From: Multivorans sp965232105
GTDB taxonomy: Bacteria > Acidobacteriota > Thermoanaerobaculia > Multivoradales > Multivoraceae
Assembly (NCBI GenBank): GCA_965232105.1
Contig: OZ246956.1
Span: 1,550,001 to 1,614,000 of the forward strand
Direction of reading: 5' to 3'
DNA length: 64,000 bases
Shown: one piece after another, positions 33,081-40,126 of the stretch
Position numbering within the stretch: position 1 is the first letter of the stretch
Layout of the letters: each line of letters opens with the position of its first letter
The notes under the pieces: generated by a model
What the model saw: the letters and a program-made list of their open reading frames with translations, nothing else
What the model was told of the DNA's origin: nothing
The model's database searches: none
Program-made: the position numbers and the translations under genes

Positions 33081-34034
33081 TCAATCTGACCGACTGTTCT
33101 CCCGCCACACCGCGGCTTCAAGGGATCGCCGAAGCAGGCGCGAATCGCCGAGCCGGTGGCGCAACACGGATTCGAGTTTCCCGACGGGGTACAGGTTCTG
33201 GGGCGCACGCGGATCCCGCCCAATGCGCGAAGCGAACCGAGGCAGGATCGATGCGGTCAGATCGGCAAGCTGGACTGCGTGATCGATCTCCGATTTCGCC
33301 GACACCTCAAGCCGAACAATGCCTGTCATCACTCCGTCGATTCGTCGTCCGGATGCGATCCGAACGTACCACGAGTATCGTGTCAACTGTTGGTCTCTGA
33401 TCCCGAAGAGGGGCGTGCGGCTGCCGGGAGCCAGCTCGCCGAGGATGTCCGACCGTTCTGGCGGTAGGTAGGCTCTGGATTGGCGCTTAATCAAGCCAAC
33501 GACGGGTCCGGACACGGCGAAGTAGGTGAGGGGTCCGTCCAGAACCAGCAGCTGCGCTTTCCCCGCCCCGAAGATGCGACTGGCGAGGTTCGCTTCCGCC
33601 TCTCGCATCTGGTTTTGGAGGTCCTGAATCGGATCAACCGAAGACCGACCTGGGACACTCCGGCAGCGGTATTGCAGCGACTGCGTTCCCACTCTCGCTA
33701 TCAGATCCGGGTGGTGCAGTCCGCCGCCCACGACGAGTGCTCTTCCGAGCTCCACTCGCTCAATCGTCGGAGGCTCCGCCGTCCAAGCTGAGCCCACTGC
33801 CCAGGATCCCGCCAGCGCCGGAGCGACTGTCTCGCCCTCTTCCGCATAGAGTCGTAGCTCGATCCGCCGGACTCCGTCCACAAACGCGCAGCGTGGCAGA
33901 TCGACCACTGCTTTCGGTGCCCGTACTTTCCACCGGTCGGTTTCCACCTGAAGATCCACGGACGCCGGAGCCAGTTCCTCGAATTCAACGGAGCTTCCGT
34001 ACTCGGGATCCCACGGATCAACCCTCAGGCGCAA
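33081..34034 (-). CDS. nurA: NurA-like 5'-3' nuclease
   Basis: A 317-residue protein with the NurA RNase H-like fold. LPRCAFVDGVRRIELRLYA carries the first metal-binding Asp, and QLLVLDGPLTYF the second; YSWYVRIA and the late acidic site around EIDHAVQLADLTASILPRFA are also consistent. NurA resects 5' strands inside a HerA hexamer. The best start is TTG 34034, because an in-frame stop lies upstream with no ATG or GTG between. The VapBC pair lies upstream on the same strand. Family assignment rests mainly on the DG motifs and the herA neighbour. Confidence 0.75.
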   Translation of the reverse strand: MRLRVDPWDPEYGSSVEFEELAPASVDLQVETDRWKVRAPKAVVDLPRCAFVDGVRRIELRLYAEEGETVAPALAGSWAVGSAWTAEPPTIERVELGRALVVGGGLHHPDLIARVGTQSLQYRCRSVPGRSSVDPIQDLQNQMREAEANLASRIFGAGKAQLLVLDGPLTYFAVSGPVVGLIKRQSRAYLPPERSDILGELAPGSRTPLFGIRDQQLTRYSWYVRIASGRRIDGVMTGIVRLEVSAKSEIDHAVQLADLTASILPRFASRIGRDPRAPQNLYPVGKLESVLRHRLGDSRLLRRSLEAAVWRENSRSD

Positions 34035-34190
34035 CGTCCCATCCTCGCACTTGTCCTCTCGCTGTGCATGTCGCGTCGGTCATGCTTTCATGCCGGTTCC
34101 GTGAAAGGAATCGGCTGAGGGGGTCGAAGGGTGTCGGGGTGGGAATGTTGCCGGAGTGGCGTTCCTGGCGGCCGATAGGTGCTCGGTTCA

Positions 34191-34577
34191 TCACCAGAGC
34201 CGACGAACGGCATACCGGTCGAAGACCGGGTCGGTCGAGACGACGACGAGGTCGCGCGCTAGAGCCTGAGCCGCCAGGACGCGGTCGAAGGGGTCTCGGT
34301 GAGGTCCGGGCAGTCTGCCCGCGCGGGCGGCGTCGTCGACGCTGATCGACAGCTCTTCGAAGCTCTGGCTGGCGAGTGTCCCGGAGACATCCAGCGCGAC
34401 GGCGTCCGCTTCCGGGAGCTTGCCCAGGCGATGCTTGGTCGTGATCTCCCAGGCCGACGCCGCGCTGATCAGCACGTCGTTCGCTTCGTCCTCGATCGCT
34501 CGGCGAGCTGGTTCAGACAGCCGCCGGCTTCCGGCCAGCCACCACAGGAAGGCGTGGGTGTCGAGCAGCAGCCGCAC
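34191..34577 (-). CDS. VapC-family PIN-domain toxin
   Basis: A 128-residue PIN-domain RNase toxin. LLLDTHAFLWWL has the first Asp, SAASAWEITTKHRLG the conserved Glu, HRDPFDRVLAAQAL the third Asp, and VVSTDPVFDRYAV the fourth. This matches the clade of PIN toxins paired with Phd-type antitoxins. It lies 3 nt after its antitoxin. The catalytic set is complete, so it should be an active tRNA or rRNA endonuclease; the target cannot be predicted. Confidence 0.85.
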   Translation of the reverse strand: MRLLLDTHAFLWWLAGSRRLSEPARRAIEDEANDVLISAASAWEITTKHRLGKLPEADAVALDVSGTLASQSFEELSISVDDAARAGRLPGPHRDPFDRVLAAQALARDLVVVSTDPVFDRYAVRRLW

Positions 34578-34580
34578 GCG

Positions 34581-34817
34581 TCACGCTTCCCAGGCCGCCA
34601 ACTCCTCCTCGGGCAGCGGTTCGAAGAACCGATCGTCGATCCGGATCTGTCCCCGCAGGGCGCCGAACTCCCGCTTGGCCGGGGTGCGGCAACTGACGAG
34701 CCGTGCGACCGGTTCGCCGTTGCGGGCAATCACGACCTCCTCGCCGCGTTCGACTTGCGCGAGCAGGCGCGACAACTGCGTCTTCGCTTGATGCACATTC
34801 ACTATCGACACTCCCAT
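34581..34817 (-). CDS. Phd/YefM-type antitoxin of the VapC pair
   Basis: A 78-residue antitoxin. The N-terminal Phd/YefM domain is clear (VNVHQAKTQLSRLLAQVERGEEVVIARNGEPVARLV). The C-terminal tail IRIDDRFFEPLPEEELAAWE should plug the VapC active site. The fold binds DNA as a dimer, and a palindrome plus a perfect -35 hexamer lie directly upstream, so autoregulation is likely. Confidence 0.85.
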   Translation of the reverse strand: MGVSIVNVHQAKTQLSRLLAQVERGEEVVIARNGEPVARLVSCRTPAKREFGALRGQIRIDDRFFEPLPEEELAAWEA

Positions 34818-34834
34818 CCCCCTCCGGACGGCCA

Positions 34835-34872
34835 GTTAGCTAACCGTAGGACTAAGACGTAGGTCTTGTCAA
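34835..34872 (-). promoter_or_regulatory. Promoter and operator of the VapBC operon
   Basis: On the minus strand TTGACA (34872-34867) is a perfect -35 box; an 18-nt spacer leads to TACGGT (34848-34843), a weak -10. The -10 touches GTTAGCTAAC (34844-34835), a perfect 10-bp palindrome that is a likely operator for the antitoxin. The -35 overlaps the ygfZ stop codon, so the pair is packed against the end of that gene. Confidence 0.45.
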
Positions 34873-35837
34873 GTGGCGAGTGTTGCGAAGTGGACGTCCC
34901 GGCCTTCTACCTGCACCTTCGCATCTGGCAGGGCCTCGATGGCGCGCCGCGGCAGCAGGGCGAGGCCGATGGCGCTTTCGGCGCGCTCCGACCGGGAAAC
35001 ACTGGTGACTTTGCCGGCAGGCCGGTCGTCGAACTCGACCTCGGCGCCGGCGGCCGGCATGTGCCCGGGCTCGAAGGCGAGCCGGCACATCCGCCGGGCC
35101 GGCTGGCCGCGGTAGTGGATGCGGGCGACGATCTCCTGGCCGAGGTAGCAGCCCTTCTCGTAGTCGACCGCGCCGTCGATGCCGGTTTCCTGGGGCAGGT
35201 TCGCGTCGTCGTAGTCGACGCCCCAAAGGGGGTGGCCGTGCTCGATGCGGAGAGCTTCGGTCGCTTCGGCGCCAGCCTGGAGAATGCCCGTTTCCACCAG
35301 GTCCTCGGCAAGCAACGGCGCGATGGCTGAGGACTGCCAGAGAGAGAAGGCGGGCACGGCGCTGTGGCCCTCGCGGACCAGGCGAGCCTGGTAGTCGAGG
35401 ACCTCGACCTGGGCGTGACTCCAGGGTTCGCTTAGGTCGCGGGCGGCGGTGGCGCCAAGGTCGGCGAGAACGCCGGCGCTCTTCGGGCCGGCGATACGCA
35501 CTGAGGCCATGTCGCCGAGCGGCAGGATCTCGACCTGGTCGGTCACGATGTACTTCTCCAGGTGCTCGATGATCGTCCTGCCGCGGCCCCTGGGGATCTC
35601 AAGCCAGAGACGGTCTTCGAGCGTCAGCACGGTGGCGCTGGCGAGGACCCGGCCGCGGACATCGGTGATGAAGCCGAACACCCCGTGGCCGGGTTCCAGG
35701 CCTTCGGCCGCCGCCGTGACCATGCCGCCGAAGAACCGCTCCCGGTCGGGACCCATCAGTTCGAGCCGGGATGCCCGCGGCGGCTCGCAAAGCGCTGCCC
35801 CGGTGGTGAGGACCTCGATGTCGCGTTCGAGGCTCAT
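34869..35837 (-). CDS. ygfZ: YgfZ/GcvT-like folate-binding protein
   Basis: YgfZ is a folate-dependent protein that helps maintain certain Fe-S enzymes. The 322-residue protein has the GcvT fold: LELMGPDRERFFGGMVTA, GRTIIEHLEKYIVTDQVEI, and the hallmark DYEKGCYLGQEIVARIHYRGQPARRM with the conserved Cys. GVDYDDANLPQETGID precedes it as usual. The start overlaps the stop of the HAD phosphatase gene by 4 nt. The A-type Fe-S carrier at 38.1 kb is a functional neighbour, though not in the same operon. Confidence 0.85.
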   Translation of the reverse strand: MSLERDIEVLTTGAALCEPPRASRLELMGPDRERFFGGMVTAAAEGLEPGHGVFGFITDVRGRVLASATVLTLEDRLWLEIPRGRGRTIIEHLEKYIVTDQVEILPLGDMASVRIAGPKSAGVLADLGATAARDLSEPWSHAQVEVLDYQARLVREGHSAVPAFSLWQSSAIAPLLAEDLVETGILQAGAEATEALRIEHGHPLWGVDYDDANLPQETGIDGAVDYEKGCYLGQEIVARIHYRGQPARRMCRLAFEPGHMPAAGAEVEFDDRPAGKVTSVSRSERAESAIGLALLPRRAIEALPDAKVQVEGRDVHFATLAT

Positions 35838-36538
35838 CGCATCGCGGCGCCGGCGTTGCGGCCGTCCAGCAGCACCCTCCGGGCCGTCGCGTGCCGGAGG
35901 TCGGGCGCGACCCAGTCGGCGCCGGCTGCGTGGAGGCGGTGGTCGGGGGTGAAGCCGGTCGCGACGCCCAGGACGGGGATGCCGTGCGCCTCGCCGCAGG
36001 CGACATCACGCACCGTGTCGCCGATGATCACCGTGTCGGCGGGATCGAGGTCCAGTCCGGTGAGTCGGGCGGCGCGGCGAACCGCCACCGGCACGAGCTC
36101 CTTGCGCCGCACGCCGTCCTCGCCGAAGGCGCCGAAGTCGAAGAAGCGGTTCAGGCCGAACGGTTCGAGTTTGGCTCGGGCGCCGATCTCCCAGTTGCCG
36201 GTCAGCAGGCCGACGCAGGTGTCCTCGACACGGGCAAGTTCCTCGAGCAGTTCGACGACGCCGGGCAGCAGCCTCATCTGCTCCGGGTCGAGGCGCTCGA
36301 GCAGATCGGTGTAGTGCGAACGGACCTCGTCCAGGCGGCCCTCGACCTCGACGCGCGGGAACCCGGCTTCGGTCATCAGGTCGATCACCGCTTCGGTGTC
36401 CGTCCTGCCGCCGAAGTCGTAGGCCCGAACGTTGCCCGTCTGGCCGAACGTACGCTTGAGAGCCCCCATGAAGATGGGCCCGATCTGGGGGCCGCAGCGA
36501 ACCAGGGTGCCGTCGATATCGAAGAGCAGGAGTCGCAT
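35834..36538 (-). CDS. HAD-family hydrolase, phosphoglycolate-phosphatase-like
   Basis: A 234-residue HAD phosphatase. Motif I is LLLFDIDGTLVRCG (nucleophile Asp), motif II is CVGLLTGNWEIGA, motif III uses the Lys in RRKELVPVAV, and motif IV is DTVIIGDTVRDVACGEAHG. A helical cap (ALKRTFGQTGNVRAYDFGGRTD) places it with phosphoglycolate phosphatase and beta-phosphoglucomutase relatives. The start ATG 36538 gives the expected N-terminus; longer frames are not homologous. It is followed by ygfZ with a 4-nt overlap. Substrate unknown. Confidence 0.85.
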   Translation of the reverse strand: MRLLLFDIDGTLVRCGPQIGPIFMGALKRTFGQTGNVRAYDFGGRTDTEAVIDLMTEAGFPRVEVEGRLDEVRSHYTDLLERLDPEQMRLLPGVVELLEELARVEDTCVGLLTGNWEIGARAKLEPFGLNRFFDFGAFGEDGVRRKELVPVAVRRAARLTGLDLDPADTVIIGDTVRDVACGEAHGIPVLGVATGFTPDHRLHAAGADWVAPDLRHATARRVLLDGRNAGAAMR

Positions 36539-36630
36539 GACGTTGCGGTCTTCCGGAAGCAGGTCGGCGTCTTCCCGAAGTAGGGCCGGGAGCCTATCCG
36601 CAGTGGCGGCGACTGTTAGCCTTCCGCGTC

Positions 36631-37320
36631 TTGATCGTACGGGTGCTGAGCTTCGCCACCGCCTTGGACGCCGTCGGCCGCGCCGAAACGGAAGTCGAAC
36701 TCCCGGACGGCAGCACGATCGCCGACCTGGTCGAGCGGCTGACGGCGGTCCATCCGAGCCTGGAGTCCCTCTGGCCGCGGCTGGCCATTGCCGTGGACGG
36801 GGAAATCGCCGCAGACCGGGCCGCTCCCCTTCACGACGGTGCCGAAGTCGCCCTCCTGCCGCCCGTGTCCGGGGGATCGTGCGGCACCACACCGAGCCGG
36901 CTACGGGACGGCGCCGTCGACGCGGACACGGTTTCCTCGGTGCGGGCCAGCGTCGAAGACGCCGGCAAGGGAGCTGTCGTCGTCTTCGTCGGCAACGTCC
37001 GCAACTCGTTCGGCGGCCGCCCCGTCGAGCGAATCACCTACTCCGCCTATCCCGCGATGGCCGAACGCCGTCTGCAGCGGATCGTTAGTGAACTCGAAGC
37101 CGCGGAACCCGGTACGCGCGTCGAGATCGCCCACGGCCTGGGCACCCTGGAAGTCGGCGAGGCGAGCGTGGTGATCGCCACCGCCTCCGCCCACCGCCGC
37201 CAGGCCTACGACGCGAACCGCCTGGCCCTCGAACGTCTCAAGGCCGAAGTCCCCATCTGGAAGCGCGAGCACTACGCCGACGGCAAGTCCCGTTGGCGTG
37301 AAGAAGAACCGTTGGAGTAG
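36631..37320 (+). CDS. MoaD-MoaE fusion, molybdopterin synthase
   Basis: Molybdopterin synthase inserts two sulfurs into cyclic pyranopterin monophosphate. Here both subunits are one 229-residue chain. Residues 1-82 are MoaD (MIVRVLSFATALDAVG, ELPDGSTIADLVERL, AEVALLPPVSGG), but the Gly81-Gly82 that must carry the thiocarboxylate is followed by SCGTTPSR and the MoaE domain (VFVGNVRNSFGG, HGLGTLEVGEASVVIATASAHR, LKAEVPIWKREHY with the catalytic Lys). A similar fusion, mycobacterial MoaX, is cleaved after synthesis. Start TTG 36631. moaA, moaB and moaC are not in the window. Confidence 0.88.
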   Translation: MIVRVLSFATALDAVGRAETEVELPDGSTIADLVERLTAVHPSLESLWPRLAIAVDGEIAADRAAPLHDGAEVALLPPVSGGSCGTTPSRLRDGAVDADTVSSVRASVEDAGKGAVVVFVGNVRNSFGGRPVERITYSAYPAMAERRLQRIVSELEAAEPGTRVEIAHGLGTLEVGEASVVIATASAHRRQAYDANRLALERLKAEVPIWKREHYADGKSRWREEEPLE

Positions 37321-37365
37321 GGCCGGCGGTCCACTATCCGGGCCAGCTCGACGCCGTCCAGCCAG

Positions 37366-37959
37366 CTAGCTGGCGCGGACTTCGTCTGTCTCGCTGGACG
37401 AGCCGTAGCAGCGGCGGCAGCGGGCTTCGTACGACTCCACGTCGCCGACCAGGACCTGCTGTTCGCCGGCGGCGATTCGTAGCGAGTACTGGGCGGCGCC
37501 GCCGCAGCGCATGCACACGGCGTGCATCTTGTCGACGTACTCGGCGATCGCCATCAGCTCGGGAATCGGCCCGAAGGGGCGGCGCCGGAAGTCCAGGTCC
37601 AGCCCGGCGACGATCACTCGAACGCCGAGGTCGGCGAGTTCGGTCACCAGCTCGACGAGTCCCCCGTCGAAGAACTGCGCCTCGTCGATGCCCACGACCT
37701 CGACCCCGAGACTCAGCTTCTCCCGCATTTCGTCGCTGGACGTCACGGTCACCGCGGACAGGCTGCGGTTGTCCCGAGTCGTGAGCAGGTCTGCCTCGCC
37801 GCCGCGGGTGTCGGTTGCGATCCGGAACACCTGGACGCGCTGGCGGCCGATCAGGGCGCGGCGGAGCCGGCGCACCAGTTCCTCGCTCTTGCCGGAGAAC
37901 ATACCGCCGGTGATGACCTCAATGCAGCCGCCGTCGCTACGGCCTTGCTCCCGGATCAT
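37366..37959 (-). CDS. tdk: Thymidine kinase
   Basis: A type II thymidine kinase for pyrimidine salvage, 197 residues. EVITGGMFSGKSEELVRRL is the P-loop, VVGIDEAQFFDGGLVELV the Walker B-like region with the catalytic Glu, and VIVAGLDLDFRRRPFGPIPELMAIAE the lasso region. The zinc site uses CMRCGG and the C-x-x-C near the C-terminus (ARCRRCYGS). All motifs are present and the length is usual. It is convergent with the MoaD-MoaE gene and stands alone. Confidence 0.92.
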   Translation of the reverse strand: MIREQGRSDGGCIEVITGGMFSGKSEELVRRLRRALIGRQRVQVFRIATDTRGGEADLLTTRDNRSLSAVTVTSSDEMREKLSLGVEVVGIDEAQFFDGGLVELVTELADLGVRVIVAGLDLDFRRRPFGPIPELMAIAEYVDKMHAVCMRCGGAAQYSLRIAAGEQQVLVGDVESYEARCRRCYGSSSETDEVRAS

Positions 37960-38143
37960 GGGAGATCCCCCGCGGGGCGCCCGAGGTGAGCGTGAACGCC
38001 TCCGTCGGGCCGTGTCGAACCGTCCGAAGTCCTTGCCAACACGGTTCGATGATACTCTCGGGCACCAGAGCCGCAGGCCCCGACCTAGTTTGGCCGGCCT
38101 GAGTTCAAGCCGCTCGGTCCGGGTCCGTGGAGGCTCACAGACA

Positions 38144-38533
38144 ATGCCAGAGATCGATTTCCCGTCCCCACCCGCTCCCCCGCCGGCGCCCAGTCAGGCG
38201 CCTGACACGCTGCTCCTGACCGCCAAGGCGGTACGGATGATCAAGCTCACCCGTGAAGACGAGGGCCTGTCGCCCGATCACGGTCTGCGGGTCGCGGTCC
38301 GCGGCGGCGGCTGCAGCGGCTTCGAGTACGCGCTGGACTTCGAGACGAACCAGCGCGAGACGGACGAAGTGTTCGACTACGAGGGCCTGCAGGTCTACGT
38401 CGACCCGATCAGCGCCCGCTACCTCAAGGGCACGACGATCGACTACCAGCTCGGCGTCGCCGGAACGGGGTTCAAGTTCTCGAATCCGAAGGCCGTCGGC
38501 ACCTGCGGCTGCGGCTCGTCGTTCGCGGTCTAG
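38144..38533 (+). CDS. A-type iron-sulfur cluster carrier (IscA/ErpA/HesB family)
   Basis: A 129-residue Fe-S insertion protein. LLLTAKAVRMIKLTREDEGL begins the domain, VAVRGGGCSGFEYALDF carries the first conserved Cys, and GTCGCGSSFAV the C-terminal Cys pair, all three needed for cluster binding. A Pro-rich N-terminal extension (PSPPAPPPAPSQAPD) is unusual. The gene stands alone in a 184-bp gap after tdk's divergent start. Which target proteins it serves cannot be told from here. Confidence 0.85.
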   Translation: MPEIDFPSPPAPPPAPSQAPDTLLLTAKAVRMIKLTREDEGLSPDHGLRVAVRGGGCSGFEYALDFETNQRETDEVFDYEGLQVYVDPISARYLKGTTIDYQLGVAGTGFKFSNPKAVGTCGCGSSFAV

Positions 38534-38545
38534 CCAGGTTCTGGC

Positions 38546-38595
38546 CTCCGGTGCACCCACGCGTGCGGAGCCGGCTTGGCGGCCGGCGCACCCAG
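38546..38595 (-). repeat. Double copy of dispersed intergenic repeat between convergent genes
   Basis: Between the stops of the Fe-S carrier and the hydrolase gene, CCGGTGCACCCA (from about 38549) and CCGGCGCACCCA (38584-38595) repeat the core of the post-mltG element in reverse orientation. GCCGGC...GCCGGC inside can form a hairpin. The site lies between two 3' ends, as for the copy near 57.7 kb. Confidence 0.4.
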
Positions 38596-38612
38596 GCCGC
38601 CGGCACAAGCCT

Positions 38613-39254
38613 CTAGCTGGGGATCAGACCCTGCAGGGCCCGGCGGATCGTTGAGCCAAGGTCCGGCGAGGACAGGTCGTGGCCGACGCCTGAAACCTCC
38701 CGACAGCCGTCCAGGGTCGGCCAGCGTTTTGGCAGGCGGCGGATCATGGCGGGCGGCGTAAACCCGTCTAGCTGGCCGTAGACGACGGCGACGGGCACGG
38801 AGGCGTCGGGGGCGGCCTCGAAGTCGTAGTGGGTGAGGGGTGGCGCGATGAGCAGCAGACCCGCGGGCGGGTCGAGCGCCGCCTCGGCCTGCGGCAGGCC
38901 CGCCATCGTGACCACGGCGCCGAAGGAGTAGCCGACGCCGATGCGAGGCAGCCGCGGGAAACGGCGGCGGAGTTCCTGCTCGCAGATGGCGAGGTCGTCG
39001 ACCTCGCCGCGGCCCGCGTCGTGTCGTCCCGCGCTGCGGCCGGTGCCGCGGAAGTTGAAGCGGAGCGCCGCGCCACCCAGTCGCTCCACCGCCGTTGCGG
39101 CCGCGTCCACGACGTGGTTGTCCATGTCGCCGCCGTAGAGCGGATGGGGGTGCGCCACGGTCGCGACGAACACCGGAGGCGTCTCCGGTTCGAGCAGTTC
39201 GGCTTCCAGCAGGCCCGCGGGGCCCTTCAGTTCGAGAGGCGTGATTCGAGGCAT
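38613..39254 (-). CDS. Alpha/beta hydrolase, CocE/dienelactone-hydrolase-like
   Basis: A 213-residue small alpha/beta hydrolase. HPHPLYGGDMDNHVVDAAATAV is a block typical of a family of short hydrolases annotated as alpha/beta-hydrolase or YsgA-like. RFNFRGTGRSAGRHD is the oxyanion-type loop, GVGYSFGAVVTMA has the nucleophile Ser in G-x-S-x-G, AVVYGQLDGFTPP the acidic residue, and SGVGHDLSS the catalytic His. Complete triad, substrate unknown. Divergent from the YugP-type protease. Confidence 0.75.
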   Translation of the reverse strand: MPRITPLELKGPAGLLEAELLEPETPPVFVATVAHPHPLYGGDMDNHVVDAAATAVERLGGAALRFNFRGTGRSAGRHDAGRGEVDDLAICEQELRRRFPRLPRIGVGYSFGAVVTMAGLPQAEAALDPPAGLLLIAPPLTHYDFEAAPDASVPVAVVYGQLDGFTPPAMIRRLPKRWPTLDGCREVSGVGHDLSSPDLGSTIRRALQGLIPS

Positions 39255-39418
39255 GTTCCGACAGTTCGAGGAGTGGGACGCGCGGAATATACTTCGCTGC
39301 GGCGCGGATTGCCCCTCGCACAGCCGGTAGCGGCGCCTCGTCGTGCCGCGAGCCCCCTTGAAACACCGCCGGTGAGGCTCCGTAACTCAAGGCGGGCGCT
39401 CACCAAGGAGTTCGTTCG

Positions 39419-40108
39419 ATGATCTTCGATCCCATGTACTTCGTCTTCCTGGCCCCCGGCCTGCTGCTGTCCCTGTGGGCGAGCTTCCGCGTGAAGCGAG
39501 CGTTCAAGAAGTACTCCAAGGTGCGCTCGGCGACCGGCATGACCGGCGCCCAGGCGGCGCAGCGGCTGCTTGCCTACGCGGGCATCTCCGACGTCCAGGT
39601 CGTGGCGACCCGAGGCCGACTCTCCGACCACTACAACCCGGTGACGAAGAAGCTGGCCCTGTCGGAAGAGGTCTACGGCTCGAACTCCGTGGCCGCGATC
39701 GGCATCGCCTGCCACGAGGCGGGGCACGCGATCCAGCACGCGAAGAACTACGCGCCCCTGTGGCTGCGCTCGACCCTCGTGCCGATGGCCGGAATCGGCA
39801 GCAACCTGGGCTACTTCGTCATGTTCTTCGGCCTGATTCTGGGCAACATGGGCATGTTCATGGTTGGCGTGGTCATGTTCTCCGCGGTCGTCCTGTTCCA
39901 GCTCGTCACCCTGCCGGTCGAGTTCGACGCCACTGCCCGCGCCAAGCGCCTCGCCGTTGGCCAGGGCCTCATCCTGCAGACGGAGCGGGTCGGCATGGAC
40001 CGGGTTCTCAACGCCGCCGCGTTGACCTACGTGGCCGCGGCGGTGAGCTCGCTGCTGACCCTCCTCTACTTCCTGATGCGGGCGGGGCTTCTCGGCGGTC
40101 GGGACTAG
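39419..40108 (+). CDS. Membrane zinc metallopeptidase, YugP family
   Basis: A 229-residue membrane protease. YFVFLAPGLLLSLWASFRVKRAFKKY is the first helix, AIGIACHEAGHAIQHAKNYAPLW has the HExxH zinc site, and three further helices follow (MAGIGSNLGYFVMFFGLIL, MFMVGVVMFSAVVLFQLVTLPVEFDA, YVAAAVSSLLTLLYFLM). VEFDATARAKRLA provides the third zinc ligand region. Length is normal. The 164-bp divergent gap to the hydrolase has a TATACT hexamer (39288-39293) that could be a -10 box. Confidence 0.88.
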   Translation: MIFDPMYFVFLAPGLLLSLWASFRVKRAFKKYSKVRSATGMTGAQAAQRLLAYAGISDVQVVATRGRLSDHYNPVTKKLALSEEVYGSNSVAAIGIACHEAGHAIQHAKNYAPLWLRSTLVPMAGIGSNLGYFVMFFGLILGNMGMFMVGVVMFSAVVLFQLVTLPVEFDATARAKRLAVGQGLILQTERVGMDRVLNAAALTYVAAAVSSLLTLLYFLMRAGLLGGRD

Positions 40109-40126
40109 CTGGCACCGCGCCGCCGT

